Assembly: GCA_030606765.1 (NCBI GenBank)
Contig: JAUWFX010000001.1
Span: forward strand, 1 to 48,328
Reading direction: 5' to 3'
DNA: 48,328 nucleotides
Origin: Dehalococcoidia bacterium
GTDB lineage: Bacteria; Chloroflexota; Dehalococcoidia; GIF9; AB-539-J10
Part shown: positions 9,301-18,800 of the stretch, piece by piece
Position numbering within the stretch: position 1 is the stretch's first letter
Layout of the letters: every line of letters starts with the position of its first letter
The notes under the pieces: model-generated
Databases searched by the model: none
Told to the model about the DNA's origin: nothing
What the model saw: the letters and a program-made list of their open reading frames with translations, nothing else
Position numbers and translations under genes: made by a program

Positions 9301-10389
9301 ATGTTTAAGAAGTTTCAAATCAAACACTTCCGAGGGTTCGATGATTTAAAGATTGACGGCTTGAAGCAGATTAGTCTTTTCGGCGGTAGAAACAACGTTG
9401 GGAAGACAAGTTTGCTTGAAGGGTTCTTCATCCATTGCGGTCAGACCAATGCCGAAATTATAACTAGAGAAAATCTGTGGCGTGGACTTCTGCCGGCAAG
9501 AATCGAAAAAGCCGAAGCCGCTCGATATTTCCTCAGACCGTCCTTCTATAACGGAGACCTTTCGGTTCCCATTCAGTTTAAAAGTGTGAGCGAAACAGGG
9601 AAACTGAGAACCAGTGAAATCACAGCTCGAGTTGCACAAGCAGATATTGAGACTATATTACCCGTGGAAAAGGAGGCAGGAATATCACGAACCGCAGGTA
9701 TGCTACTAAAACTGTGTCAACTACACTATGAGGAGGAGGGGGAGAACCCGGCAGACCACGATCTTGTATTATCAGTGCGAGCCGACGAGATTGGTATAAG
9801 TGTTGTGCCTCCGCATAGGCCATTGTCTTACAAAGCGCACTTTATCTATGAAGGATTGGGCCCTGTGCCTACGCAGGATGCTATGATTTTCAGTACGCTT
9901 AGGGAGGAGGGGAAAGAAAGTTTGATTTTGGATGGGCTTAATGCCATCGACTCATCAATTAAAAATCTTGAGGTCCTATCTCCTGCGGGAGCACCCAATC
10001 TTTACGTTAACCTTGCTTCCGGAAGACGAATGCCATTACCACTGCTTGGTCAAGGTTCTGCTAGACTCACTCATATCCTTTTGACAATGCTTCAGGCAGC
10101 CGACGGCGTCATACTCATAGATGAGCTAGCATACGGCCTTCACTATAGCGCTCTTCCCGAAGTGTGGAAAGTGATAAGCGAGGCAGCTAGACAATTTAAT
10201 GTGCAGGTTATTGCTACTACGCACAGCTTTGAAGTCATTGCCGCCGGGCATAAAGCATTTACGAAACTTGACCGATACGATCAGTTTAGTTATTTTCGAT
10301 TAGAAGTTGTTGATGAGAAGATCCAAACGATACATGTTGACCGAGAGTCACTCAGCTTGGCCATTGACACAGGCTTCGAGGTACGATGA
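9301..10389 (+). CDS. AAA ATPase of the OLD/AAA15 type, probable anti-phage module
   Basis: This is a 362-residue ABC-like ATPase of the kind found at the N-terminus of OLD-family nucleases. It opens with KFQIKHFRGFDDLKI, the typical first strand. Walker A GGRNNVGKTS is at residues 28-37, Walker B ends in D274-E275, and the H-loop histidine is H308 (ATTHS). The ATG at 9301 follows a G-rich binding site; an upstream TTG at 9280 is less likely. No nuclease domain is fused to it. Instead the next gene, overlapping by 4 bases, supplies a Toprim-like protein. The split ATPase plus Toprim-like arrangement resembles defence systems such as PARIS or split OLD systems. That function is inferred from architecture and from the neighbouring restriction island. 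Confidence 0.85.
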   Translation: MFKKFQIKHFRGFDDLKIDGLKQISLFGGRNNVGKTSLLEGFFIHCGQTNAEIITRENLWRGLLPARIEKAEAARYFLRPSFYNGDLSVPIQFKSVSETGKLRTSEITARVAQADIETILPVEKEAGISRTAGMLLKLCQLHYEEEGENPADHDLVLSVRADEIGISVVPPHRPLSYKAHFIYEGLGPVPTQDAMIFSTLREEGKESLILDGLNAIDSSIKNLEVLSPAGAPNLYVNLASGRRMPLPLLGQGSARLTHILLTMLQAADGVILIDELAYGLHYSALPEVWKVISEAARQFNVQVIATTHSFEVIAAGHKAFTKLDRYDQFSYFRLEVVDEKIQTIHVDRESLSLAIDTGFEVR

Positions 10390-11048
10390 TAGGTGAGGAA
10401 CAGAACCTTTGTGCGAAAGATAAAAGAATAGAGTTTGAGAAACCAAAGATTATAGTTTCTGAAGGTATCGAAGAGGAACGTTTCTTCCCACGTCTTCTGA
10501 GAATCTGCAATAAGCCGAGCTTGAGTGAAACTATACAGTTCGTTAATTGCAAAGGTAAATCAAATCTGGAGAACTTCCTAAAAGGTGCAAGGGATTTCAC
10601 TGGTTTTAATCAAGTTACATCTATAGGCATTGTCCTTGATGCAAATGGTCAACCACAAGGTGTTCAGTCGAGCTTTCAGAGAGCTCAAAATGCCCTTAGC
10701 TTAATACAATTTCCTGTTCCAGCGCAGTTGGGAATGCCGGAAGTTTCATCTGGGAGAAGAGCAATTATTTGGATAATGCCTAACAACCAAGACGCTGGTG
10801 AATTAGAGAACCTTTGTCTAGAGGCTCTCTCTAAACATTTTCTGATGCCTTGTGTGGACCAAACAGAAAGTTGCGTTAACGGATTAACTCAGCGGCCAAC
10901 AAAGTCAGCGAAGTCTCGTCTTTATACTTTATTGGCTTGGCTTGATCGCCCCGGGAGAGGTCTAGCTGAGTTGAGTGACAACGAAATACAAAGCTGGGAC
11001 CTGAATGTGTTTGAGCCTCTTATTACCACATTCTTTTCACAATTATAG
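10386..11048 (+). CDS. DUF3226-like (Toprim-type) partner of the ATPase
   Basis: This 220-residue protein matches my recollection of DUF3226, a small Toprim-like family usually encoded next to an AAA ATPase. The putative metal-binding acidic residues are E26 within SEGIEEERFF, then D85 in the LDANGQ motif. The family signature MPNNQDAGELE is at 131-141. It could act as the nuclease or effector of the pair, as Toprim domains do in OLD and PARIS-like systems, but the Toprim assignment is by motif only. It overlaps the ATPase stop (ATGA) and so is co-translated with it. It lacks any DUF4435 feature that would mark it as PARIS AriB as far as I can see. Confidence 0.72.
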   Translation: MIGEEQNLCAKDKRIEFEKPKIIVSEGIEEERFFPRLLRICNKPSLSETIQFVNCKGKSNLENFLKGARDFTGFNQVTSIGIVLDANGQPQGVQSSFQRAQNALSLIQFPVPAQLGMPEVSSGRRAIIWIMPNNQDAGELENLCLEALSKHFLMPCVDQTESCVNGLTQRPTKSAKSRLYTLLAWLDRPGRGLAELSDNEIQSWDLNVFEPLITTFFSQL

Positions 11049-11206
11049 TTGCAGTTATCATTATAAGGCAGAGGGCCGTAGTGAAAGAGGCCAAGTCGTC
11101 TCGCTACGTCATACTAGTCGATTGAGTTCAACAAAATGACGAAATGTTACTTGGGGTAATTTGCACTTAGGAAATTGTTCAATCTGCAGGTGATGACGCT
11201 ATTGTT

Positions 11207-11704
11207 TTATTCAGGCTGAAGTTGTGAGTGTTTAGTAACATGTTCCAAGCCATGGTATGCATTTTGCCTTAGGATTCTTAGCTTTTCTTTAAGCAGCGCT
11301 GCATCACCTTCAGTGATAGATAACATCACCTGGTCAACAATTTCCCTCGCTACCAGCATAGCTTGGTTGCCAGCTTCCCGCCCCTTATTAGTCAGCTTGA
11401 TGTTCACAAGTCTCTTGTCGTTGCTATTGCGCTCAGAGGTGACCAGTCCATCTCGCTTCATACGGCTGACTAACGCCGTTATATTGTGCCGCTCAGTACT
11501 CGTCCATGTCGCTATCTCAGAAGGCATCATGCCCACGCTAGTGCTAGACAGGGCTTTCAGAACTATTAACTTGCTTATCGACAGATGTGTTTTTCTGTAC
11601 AGATGGGCGTCTATATATTTCAGCACTGCCTGTGCCGTCTGCACGAATAGCATAAATGTACTCAGTGTAATATTCTCGTGGTCAATCTCTAACAATCTGA
11701 TCAT
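11207..11704 (-). CDS. MarR-family transcriptional regulator
   Basis: MarR proteins are dimeric winged-helix regulators that bind palindromic operators and often control the divergent neighbour. The central region here carries the fold: ISKLIVLKAL, then MPSEIATWTSTERHNITALVSRMKRDGLV and the wing SNDKRLVNIKLT. The frame is open up to a TTG at 11782, but a good promoter (TTGACG, 18 bases, TATAAT) lies inside that extension. I therefore place the start at the ATG at 11704, giving 165 residues; the binding site before it is weak. The gene is divergent from the cohesin/dockerin gene set, and a 14-bp palindrome in the facing promoter is a likely binding site. Regulation of that set by this protein is inferred. 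Confidence 0.88.
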   Translation of the reverse strand: MIRLLEIDHENITLSTFMLFVQTAQAVLKYIDAHLYRKTHLSISKLIVLKALSSTSVGMMPSEIATWTSTERHNITALVSRMKRDGLVTSERNSNDKRLVNIKLTNKGREAGNQAMLVAREIVDQVMLSITEGDAALLKEKLRILRQNAYHGLEHVTKHSQLQPE

Positions 11705-11752
11705 ATCTGCTGGTATCGCGCTATATAAATTTTGTGGGACAAGCAAGAGAAT

Positions 11753-11782
11753 ATTATAGGTCAAATCTAAGGTTATCGTCAA
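11753..11782 (-). promoter_or_regulatory. Promoter of the MarR gene
   Basis: On the minus strand, TTGACG (11782-11777) and TATAAT (11758-11753) are separated by 18 bases. Transcription would begin near 11746, about 40 bases before the chosen ATG at 11704. This argues against the longer frame starting at 11782. Confidence 0.65.
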
Positions 11783-11819
11783 GGCGACAAAAAGTGTGTT
11801 TATTTGGGGGGTGCGAGGG

Positions 11820-11848
11820 TTGACGGTTCATAAATGAACTGTTATAAT
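11820..11848 (+). promoter_or_regulatory. Promoter of the cohesin/dockerin gene set
   Basis: TTGACG (11820-11825) and a perfect TATAAT (11843-11848) are separated by exactly 17 bases, the consensus sigma-70 spacing. It points toward the protease gene at 12070 and would give a leader of a little over 200 bases. The 14-bp palindrome fills most of the spacer. Confidence 0.78.
11826..11839. promoter_or_regulatory. Probable MarR operator
   Basis: GTTCATAAATGAAC is a perfect palindrome (6-bp arms, 2-bp centre) lying wholly between the -35 and -10 boxes of the forward promoter. A repressor bound there would block polymerase. The adjacent divergent MarR gene is the obvious candidate, though binding is inferred. 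Confidence 0.65.
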
Positions 11849-11935
11849 AGGGAGGGTATATTGCTCACATATGAATTGATGTATTTAAACTAGGCAAAAG
11901 GCAGTAATTGTTTTGGGCGCTGGGAAGATGAGTAA

Positions 11936-11981
11936 GGGCAGCAGAACTACTAAGTAAAGGTAGTGTCTGCTGTCTTTTTTT
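11936..11981 (+). terminator. Intrinsic terminator inside the leader (possible attenuator)
   Basis: A stem formed by GGCAGCAGA-ACTAC and GTAGT-GTCTGCTGTC (one bulge) is followed by seven T residues. It lies between the promoter at 11820-11848 and the protease gene at 12070, so transcripts must read through it. A nine-codon frame at 11928-11957 (MSKGSRTTK) overlaps the left arm and may be a leader peptide. I could not match the upstream leader to a known riboswitch class. Confidence 0.6.
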
Positions 11982-12069
11982 ATTGTCGAAGCTAGAAGTG
12001 ATTTCATCTGATTATGCATGTTGGGACACCTAGCTAAAGTAAATAAATTAAATAGTGGGAGGATTCACA

Positions 12070-15000
12070 ATGGCGAAGTTTAAAAGGATCTTTGGCGTAA
12101 TAATCATTATGGCGCTACTACTAATGAGTAGCGTCACGTTCGTAACCCCACTAGCAACCGCGGCTGGAGGGGATGGTGAATCAGAAGGGAGCACCCCCTG
12201 TGAGGCATGCGGGATGGGGATTGAGGCTGTACCGATAGAAGAGGTTGAGCCCGAAGAGGACACCAGCGGTTTAGTGCCGCTTGGGCCAGCTCACATGATA
12301 TTAGAAGACATGGTGCTAATTAACCAGGGTGAGCCGGTAGAGGAAACTACGCCTCTTCCAACTGGCTGGCAGACCATAATGAGCGACGGCTTTGAAGGAG
12401 CCTACCCCGGTGTTTGGGATATTTATGTCGGCCCCGCTGACGCCTACTGGGGTTGGGATGATGCCAATCCCTTCACCGGTTCATATAGCGCCTTCTGTGG
12501 CAAATATGGAACCGAAAGCGTCGTTCCTGGTGAAAATTATCCCGACAATATGGAGACCTGGATGGACTACGGGCCGTTCAGCCTGGCTGACGCTACCGAC
12601 GCCAAGGTGGACTACTGGCTGTGGCTGGACGCAGAGGATCCTTATGACAGTTTTTGGTACCTGGCGTCTATCGACGGACTAAACTGGTACGGTGGTGGCT
12701 GGACCGGATATTCAGCCGGGTGGGTAGCTGAGTCGTTCGACCTCACCAGTGTCGATACCCTGGGCAACCTATGCGGGCAGTCAAACGTATGGATAACTTT
12801 CATATTCGAGAGCGACGTGAGCAATCCCGTGGATTACTATGGTGCCTTTATTGATGATGTGGTGCTGCAGAAGTATGTGGGTGTTGCCCAGTTTGATTTA
12901 GAAGCGGTTGAGGCATACCTCAGCACCATACCTGGTGACAGCGGAAAAACATCTGTAGTGGATACGCCCACCGTCGGTCAGGATGTTTATTTGCACTTCA
13001 AGTGGAATTGCATTGGCTCTGGGACAACCCCCATCTTTCGTACAGAACTGAAGCTTGACGGAACTGCTCTTTGTTATGATGAAGACACGGCTGAAGGCGG
13101 CTACAGTTACACTGTCTGGTGTCCCAGTCCGTGGACGGCTACCGCTGGCGCCCATACCGTAACCGGCGTGCTTGATGTCTACGATGATGTCTCAGAATCG
13201 AACGAGACCAATAACGAGGCAGGCAAAAGCTGGGGAGGTGCACCCCCAGAAGCCACGTGGACCTTTATGGTCTACTCAGATGGAGATAACAATCTGGAAG
13301 AGAGCGAAATTGCCAGCTTCAATCACATGGAACTGTCCGCCGATAATACAAATGTTAACGTCATCGTTCAGCTTGACCGCATTCCAGGCTATGATAGCTC
13401 TAATGGTGACTGGACCACGACCAGAAGGTACGAGCTGAAGTACGATACCGACATTAACAATTTCGCGTCATATACTCAGAATGTGGATTATTGGGAACTG
13501 GGGGAACTCAATATGGCTGCCCCTGACACCTTGATTGACTTCGTGTCTTGGGCAAAAACAAATTACCCGGCTGACCACTACTGTCTCGTGCTATCTAATC
13601 ACGGTAGCGGGTGGGAACCGAAAAGCATCGGACAGTCGGTGCCTAAAGGCATATTGTGGGATGATACCAGTGTGGATTACATGTCCACTGCTGACTTGGG
13701 TAGTGCCATGAGTTCGGTCACTTCAGGCGGCACGGAGAAACTCGATGTTCTGTTCCTCGATGCGTGCCTGATGCAGATGATCGAGGTCGGCTATGAGGTA
13801 AAGGACTACAGCCAGTATCTGGTGGCTTCGGAATATATTGGCTGGGGTTCTGTGGCGGGCTGGAGTCCATACGACAATTATATATTGTCCATTACTTCGA
13901 CCACGACGGCGCCACAACTGGCAACAGCCATCGTCAACGAGTATCATAGCGACCTTGCTGCTACAATTTATGCTCATACGATGTCGGCTGTTGACCCATC
14001 TCAATACAGCGGTCTGGCATTGGCATTAGACAACTTTGCCCAGGCATTGACAGCCGGATTGCCAACCTATCAGGCAGATATAGAAAGTTCACGTACCGCC
14101 TGTCAGAAATTTTACTATGACTCGTATATCGACCTGTACCATTTCGCTTTCTTGATTGACCAGAACGTAGCTGACGCGACGATACAAACCACTGCCCAGG
14201 CTGTCATGACGGCAGTGAACAACGCTGTAATCGCCGAGACACATGAGGACGGAAGCGGAGGTGAGTATTACCAGCTAGACAATGCTCATGGAATTTCAAT
14301 CTATTTCCCTGCGTCTGAAGGGGATTCTTACTATAGTAATTACAATAGTAGCAACCTCGTATTTGTTGCCGACAAAGGGTGGGATGAATTCCTAACCGCT
14401 TTCTTTAACCCGGGAGCAGGTGAGGTGAACATCAGCCTGCAGCCGTCAACCGAGCATGTGGGGGTCGGTGAGGTATTTGACCTTATTATTCAAGCTGAGG
14501 CTGGTGACCAGCCAGTTTCTGGAATATCTGCCTTTATCGACTTCGACCCCACTTACTTAGAAGTCCTGGATGCTGACACTGGGACAGGCGGAATCCAGAT
14601 CACACCTGGCTCTACTCTAACTACGGTACTGCTAAATGAAGCCGATAATTCCATGGGAACCATAGACTATAGCGCAGGCAAGCTTGGTGGGCCCTTCCCT
14701 ACCGGCACCTTTACCGTGGCCACAGTCCAATTTAAGGCGCTAACCGAAACAGACCCAAGCACTGCTATTGACTTTTCTACTACTGACCCTCGAGAGACAG
14801 CAGCAGACTATGCTGGGAGTGACGTCACCGGCACAATAACCGGTGGGACGGTAAGTATAACTCTGGATGCCCCCGTATTCCTTGACCCTGCTTCCAGTGA
14901 AAATATATGTATAGGTCAAACCTTTAGTCTGGAAATTAAGGCCGATGTTGATGATGAGCAGCCGGTGAGCGGGGTTCAAGCTTTTATTGATTTTGACCCT

Positions 15001-15783
15001 GCCTACTTAGAAGTCCAATCAGTCACGCCAGGCCCTGCCCTCCCCACGGTGGTTCAAAATATCTATAATAACTCCGCCGGCACTATAGACTACAGTGCTG
15101 GCAAGCTGGGTGAACCCTTCCCCACCGGCACCTTTACTGTAGCCACTATTGAATTCAAGGCGCTAGCCGAAACGAGTAGCACCACTGCTGTTACTTTCTC
15201 TTTTGCTGGTTCGAGGAAGACTATTGTAGATTTCGGTGGGAATCCGATTCCGGGAACCCATGGTGATGCCACCGTAGAGATAATTCCTGGAGCCTTAGCT
15301 GATATCTCGGTAGTCCTTCAGGGTGGTTCCCGCCCCGATGAAGGCTGGGAAATCCCTATTACCATTAAATTCTTCAGCCCGGGAGCCGATGTCATGACTG
15401 ATAGCCCCCTTTATGAATTTAGCCTTACCACTACCAAGTCAGACGGCATAGCTACCTGCCAGTGCACCGGCGTCATGCCTGATACCTATGACATCACTGC
15501 GGTGAGCGAACATACCTTGATAAACGTCAAGAGGAATGTGGTTATCTCCACTCCGTCTACAGCGGTGGATATGGGCACTCTACTCGAGGGGAATGCAAAT
15601 GATGACATCATAATCAACATCAGCGATTTCGGTATTCTGGCGGTATCATATATGAAGATGGAGGGAGAACCCGGCTATGACGCCAGGGCTGACTTTGACC
15701 GCAATGGAATAATAAATATTTCCGATTTTGGCTTGCTGGCGGTTAATTACATGATAATGTCGCCAGTTGATGTCTCGGTATAG
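12070..15783 (+). CDS. Secreted clostripain-type (C11) protease with two cohesins and a dockerin
   Basis: A 1237-residue exported cysteine protease. The ATG at 12070 follows GGGAGG. Residues 1-32 are a signal peptide ending TPLATAA. Next come a jelly-roll/MAM-like domain (about 100-270) and a CARDB-like domain (about 275-390). The C11 caspase-fold peptidase (about 393-780) has catalytic H511 in SNHGSGW and C566 in LDACLM; this family cleaves after basic residues. Two cohesin modules follow (about 785-930 and 935-1073), each with the AFIDFDP-YLEV strand. The C-terminal cassette is a beta module plus a type I dockerin (1174-1237) with two calcium-loop repeats, NANDDIIINISDFG and DFDRNGIINISDFG. 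Having both cohesins and a dockerin, it could bind several partners and also dock to the anchored cohesins. It is the first gene after the MarR-controlled promoter. Confidence 0.9.
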   Translation: MAKFKRIFGVIIIMALLLMSSVTFVTPLATAAGGDGESEGSTPCEACGMGIEAVPIEEVEPEEDTSGLVPLGPAHMILEDMVLINQGEPVEETTPLPTGWQTIMSDGFEGAYPGVWDIYVGPADAYWGWDDANPFTGSYSAFCGKYGTESVVPGENYPDNMETWMDYGPFSLADATDAKVDYWLWLDAEDPYDSFWYLASIDGLNWYGGGWTGYSAGWVAESFDLTSVDTLGNLCGQSNVWITFIFESDVSNPVDYYGAFIDDVVLQKYVGVAQFDLEAVEAYLSTIPGDSGKTSVVDTPTVGQDVYLHFKWNCIGSGTTPIFRTELKLDGTALCYDEDTAEGGYSYTVWCPSPWTATAGAHTVTGVLDVYDDVSESNETNNEAGKSWGGAPPEATWTFMVYSDGDNNLEESEIASFNHMELSADNTNVNVIVQLDRIPGYDSSNGDWTTTRRYELKYDTDINNFASYTQNVDYWELGELNMAAPDTLIDFVSWAKTNYPADHYCLVLSNHGSGWEPKSIGQSVPKGILWDDTSVDYMSTADLGSAMSSVTSGGTEKLDVLFLDACLMQMIEVGYEVKDYSQYLVASEYIGWGSVAGWSPYDNYILSITSTTTAPQLATAIVNEYHSDLAATIYAHTMSAVDPSQYSGLALALDNFAQALTAGLPTYQADIESSRTACQKFYYDSYIDLYHFAFLIDQNVADATIQTTAQAVMTAVNNAVIAETHEDGSGGEYYQLDNAHGISIYFPASEGDSYYSNYNSSNLVFVADKGWDEFLTAFFNPGAGEVNISLQPSTEHVGVGEVFDLIIQAEAGDQPVSGISAFIDFDPTYLEVLDADTGTGGIQITPGSTLTTVLLNEADNSMGTIDYSAGKLGGPFPTGTFTVATVQFKALTETDPSTAIDFSTTDPRETAADYAGSDVTGTITGGTVSITLDAPVFLDPASSENICIGQTFSLEIKADVDDEQPVSGVQAFIDFDPAYLEVQSVTPGPALPTVVQNIYNNSAGTIDYSAGKLGEPFPTGTFTVATIEFKALAETSSTTAVTFSFAGSRKTIVDFGGNPIPGTHGDATVEIIPGALADISVVLQGGSRPDEGWEIPITIKFFSPGADVMTDSPLYEFSLTTTKSDGIATCQCTGVMPDTYDITAVSEHTLINVKRNVVISTPSTAVDMGTLLEGNANDDIIINISDFGILAVSYMKMEGEPGYDARADFDRNGIINISDFGLLAVNYMIMSPVDVSV

Positions 15784-15803
15784 TAAATCAAAAGGAGGAG
15801 AAA

Positions 15804-18800
15804 ATGAGAGAAAGATTTACCAAATATGCACAGATGTTACTGACCCTGGTTGCTGTTCTGGCGCTGGTGACGGTGTCAACGCCGCAGTTGGCAACGGCAG
15901 GGGATGTAGGAGTTGTTGTCGATCTTGTCCTGCTGCCCTCCAGCCAGACAGTGGACGTAGATGATATCTTTGATATTACCATCCAAGCGCAGTGTAATGG
16001 ACAGGACATATCAACAATTGCTGCCTTCATTAATTTTGATCCTGCCTACTTAGAAGTCCAATCAGTCACGCCAGGTACTACCCTCCCCACGGTGGTCGAA
16101 AATGCCTATAATAACACTGCCGGTACCCTGAACTACCAGGCCGGCAAGCTTGGTGGGCCTTTCCCCAGTGACACTTTTACCGTGGCTACGGTATCTTTAA
16201 AGGCACTGGACGAGACAGACAGTACCCCTATCATCTTTTCAACCACCTTCCCCAGGAACACAGATGCGGATTTCGGCGGTACATCGAAGCTTGACGAGCT
16301 TTTCGGGGCTACGGTGACTATCGGAGTTGTAAACAACCGGCCAGTGCTCTCCAATGGACAGGTAAATCCCGACCCGGGCTATGTTACCACCGACTTCACC
16401 TATTCGGTAACCTACACCGATGATGATAACGATCCACCTTCTTCACCAACGGTATCCATTGATGGCGGTGGCCCTATAGATATGACCGAGGTTAACCCAG
16501 GCGATACAGATTATACCGACGGCAAAGACTATGAGTACACCACCAGTGGGCTGGCAAAGGATATTGCCCATACCTATCAGTTTGCCGCCAGCGATGGTAT
16601 AGACGATGCTACCGGCGATACTGCAAGCCACGATGGACCTAATGTACAAAATAGCCTACCAACAGCTCCGGTAGTAGACGTAACCCCAGACTCACCAGTT
16701 ACTACAGATAACTTGGTATGTACCGTCACCACCCCCAGCACCGACCCTGACGCTGGTGATACCATCACCTACACATACGAATGGTATAAGGATGGTGTAC
16801 TCAAAGCGGGGCTGACTACCGATACTGTTGATTCATCAAACACCGCCAAAGGAGAGGTGTGGAGGTGTGTGGTTACCCCCAACGATGGTACTGCAGATGG
16901 GCCAACCGATGAGGATGAGGTAACCATACAAAACACCCCGCCAGTGCTATCTGATGGTATAGTAAGCCCAACATCGGGCGATATCGCCACTGACTTTACC
17001 TACTCGGTAACCTACACCGATGCTGATAATGATCCACCTGCCTCGCCAACGGTATCCATTGATGGCGGTGGCCCTATAGGTATGACCGAGGTTAACCCAG
17101 TAGATACAGTTTATACCGATGGTAAGGACTATGAATATACTACCAGCGGGCTTGACAAAGGCAGCCACACCTTCCAATTTGCCGCCAGCGATGGTGTAGG
17201 CGATGCTACCGGCGATACCGGCGTCCATACCGGACCCGGCGTAGAAAATACAGCACCTGTATTATCCGCTGGGCAGGTAAATCCGGACTCGGGCTATGTC
17301 ACCACCGACTTCATTTACTCGGTAACATATACTGATGACGATAACGATCCCCCTATATCCATCACGGTGACTATTGATAGTGGCGCACCTCAAGATATGA
17401 CCGAGGTCGACCCAGGCGATACAGATTATACCGATGGTAAGGACTATGAGTACACCACCAGTGGGCTGGCAAAGGACATTGCCCACATCTATCAGTTCGC
17501 TGCCAGCGATGGTGTAGATGACGCTACCGGTGATACCGGAAGCCACGATGGGCCTACTGTGCAAAACAGCCCGCCAACGGCTCCGGTAGTAGACGTAACA
17601 CCGGACTCACCGGTAACTACGGATGACCTGGTATGTACCATCACCACCCCCAGCACCGATCCCGACGCTGGCGATACCGTCACCTACACATACGAATGGT
17701 ATAAGGATGGAGTACTCCAAGCGGGGCTGATTACCGATACTGTTGATTCAACCAATACCGCTAAAGGAGAGGTATGGAAGTGTGTGGTTACCCCCAACGA
17801 TGGCACTGCAGACGGTTCAACTGATGAAGACCAAGTTACTATCGGGAACAGCCCGCCAACGGCTCCGGTAGTAGATGTAACACCAGACTCAGCGGTAACT
17901 ACAGATGACCTGGTATGTACCATCACCACCCCCAGCACCGATCCTGACGCTGGCGATACCGTCACCTACACATACGAATGGTATAAGGATGGAGTACTCC
18001 AAGCGGGGCTGATTACCGATACTGTTGATTCATCAAACACCGCCAAAGGCGAGGTCTGGAGATGCGTGGTTACCCCCAACGATGGCACTGCAGACGGTTC
18101 AACCGATGAAGACCAAGTTACTATCGGGAACAGCCCGCCAACAGCTCCGGTAGTAGATGTAACACCAGACTCACCGGTAACTACAGATGACCTGGTATGT
18201 ACCATCACCACTCCCAGCACCGATCCTGACGCTGGTGATACCATAACCTATACATACGAATGGTATAAGGATGGTGTAATCCAAGCGGGGTTAACTACCG
18301 ATACTGTTGATTCATCCAACACCGCCAAAGGAGAGGCGTGGAGGTGCGTGGTTACTCCCAACGATGGCACTGCAGACGGGCCAACCGATGAGGATGAGGT
18401 AACCATCCTTAATAGCCCGCCAGTGGCTAATGCCGGCCCTGACCAAATGGCACTCATAGGTACAAACGTCACCCTCGATGGAAGCGGTAGCTCAGACGCC
18501 GATGGCGACCCGCTTGAGTACTCCTGGACACAAATAGGTGGTTCCAATGTTACCCTATCCAACCCAACAGCAGTGAATGCCACCTTCACTCCAACGGAGG
18601 CTGGAAACTATACTTTCAGTCTGGTGGTAAATGATGGAATAGATTATAGCCCGGCTGATACAACTGTTATCAAAATTAAGGCATCAAACATAGCGCCTGT
18701 CCTATCCGATGGTATAGTAAGCCCTACTTCCGGTTACACCTCCACCACCTTTACCTACTCCGTGGTTTATACCGATGATGACAATGATGCTCCTATGTCT

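Noticed and set aside
9301..11048. Assignment of the ATPase pair to PARIS
   Set aside because: The second gene looks like DUF3226, not DUF4435, so the name is not justified without a profile search.
11850..11935. Cyclic-di-GMP riboswitch in the leader of the protease gene
   Set aside because: AGGCAAAAGG superficially resembles part of the aptamer, but the GACGCAAAGCC-type core is absent.
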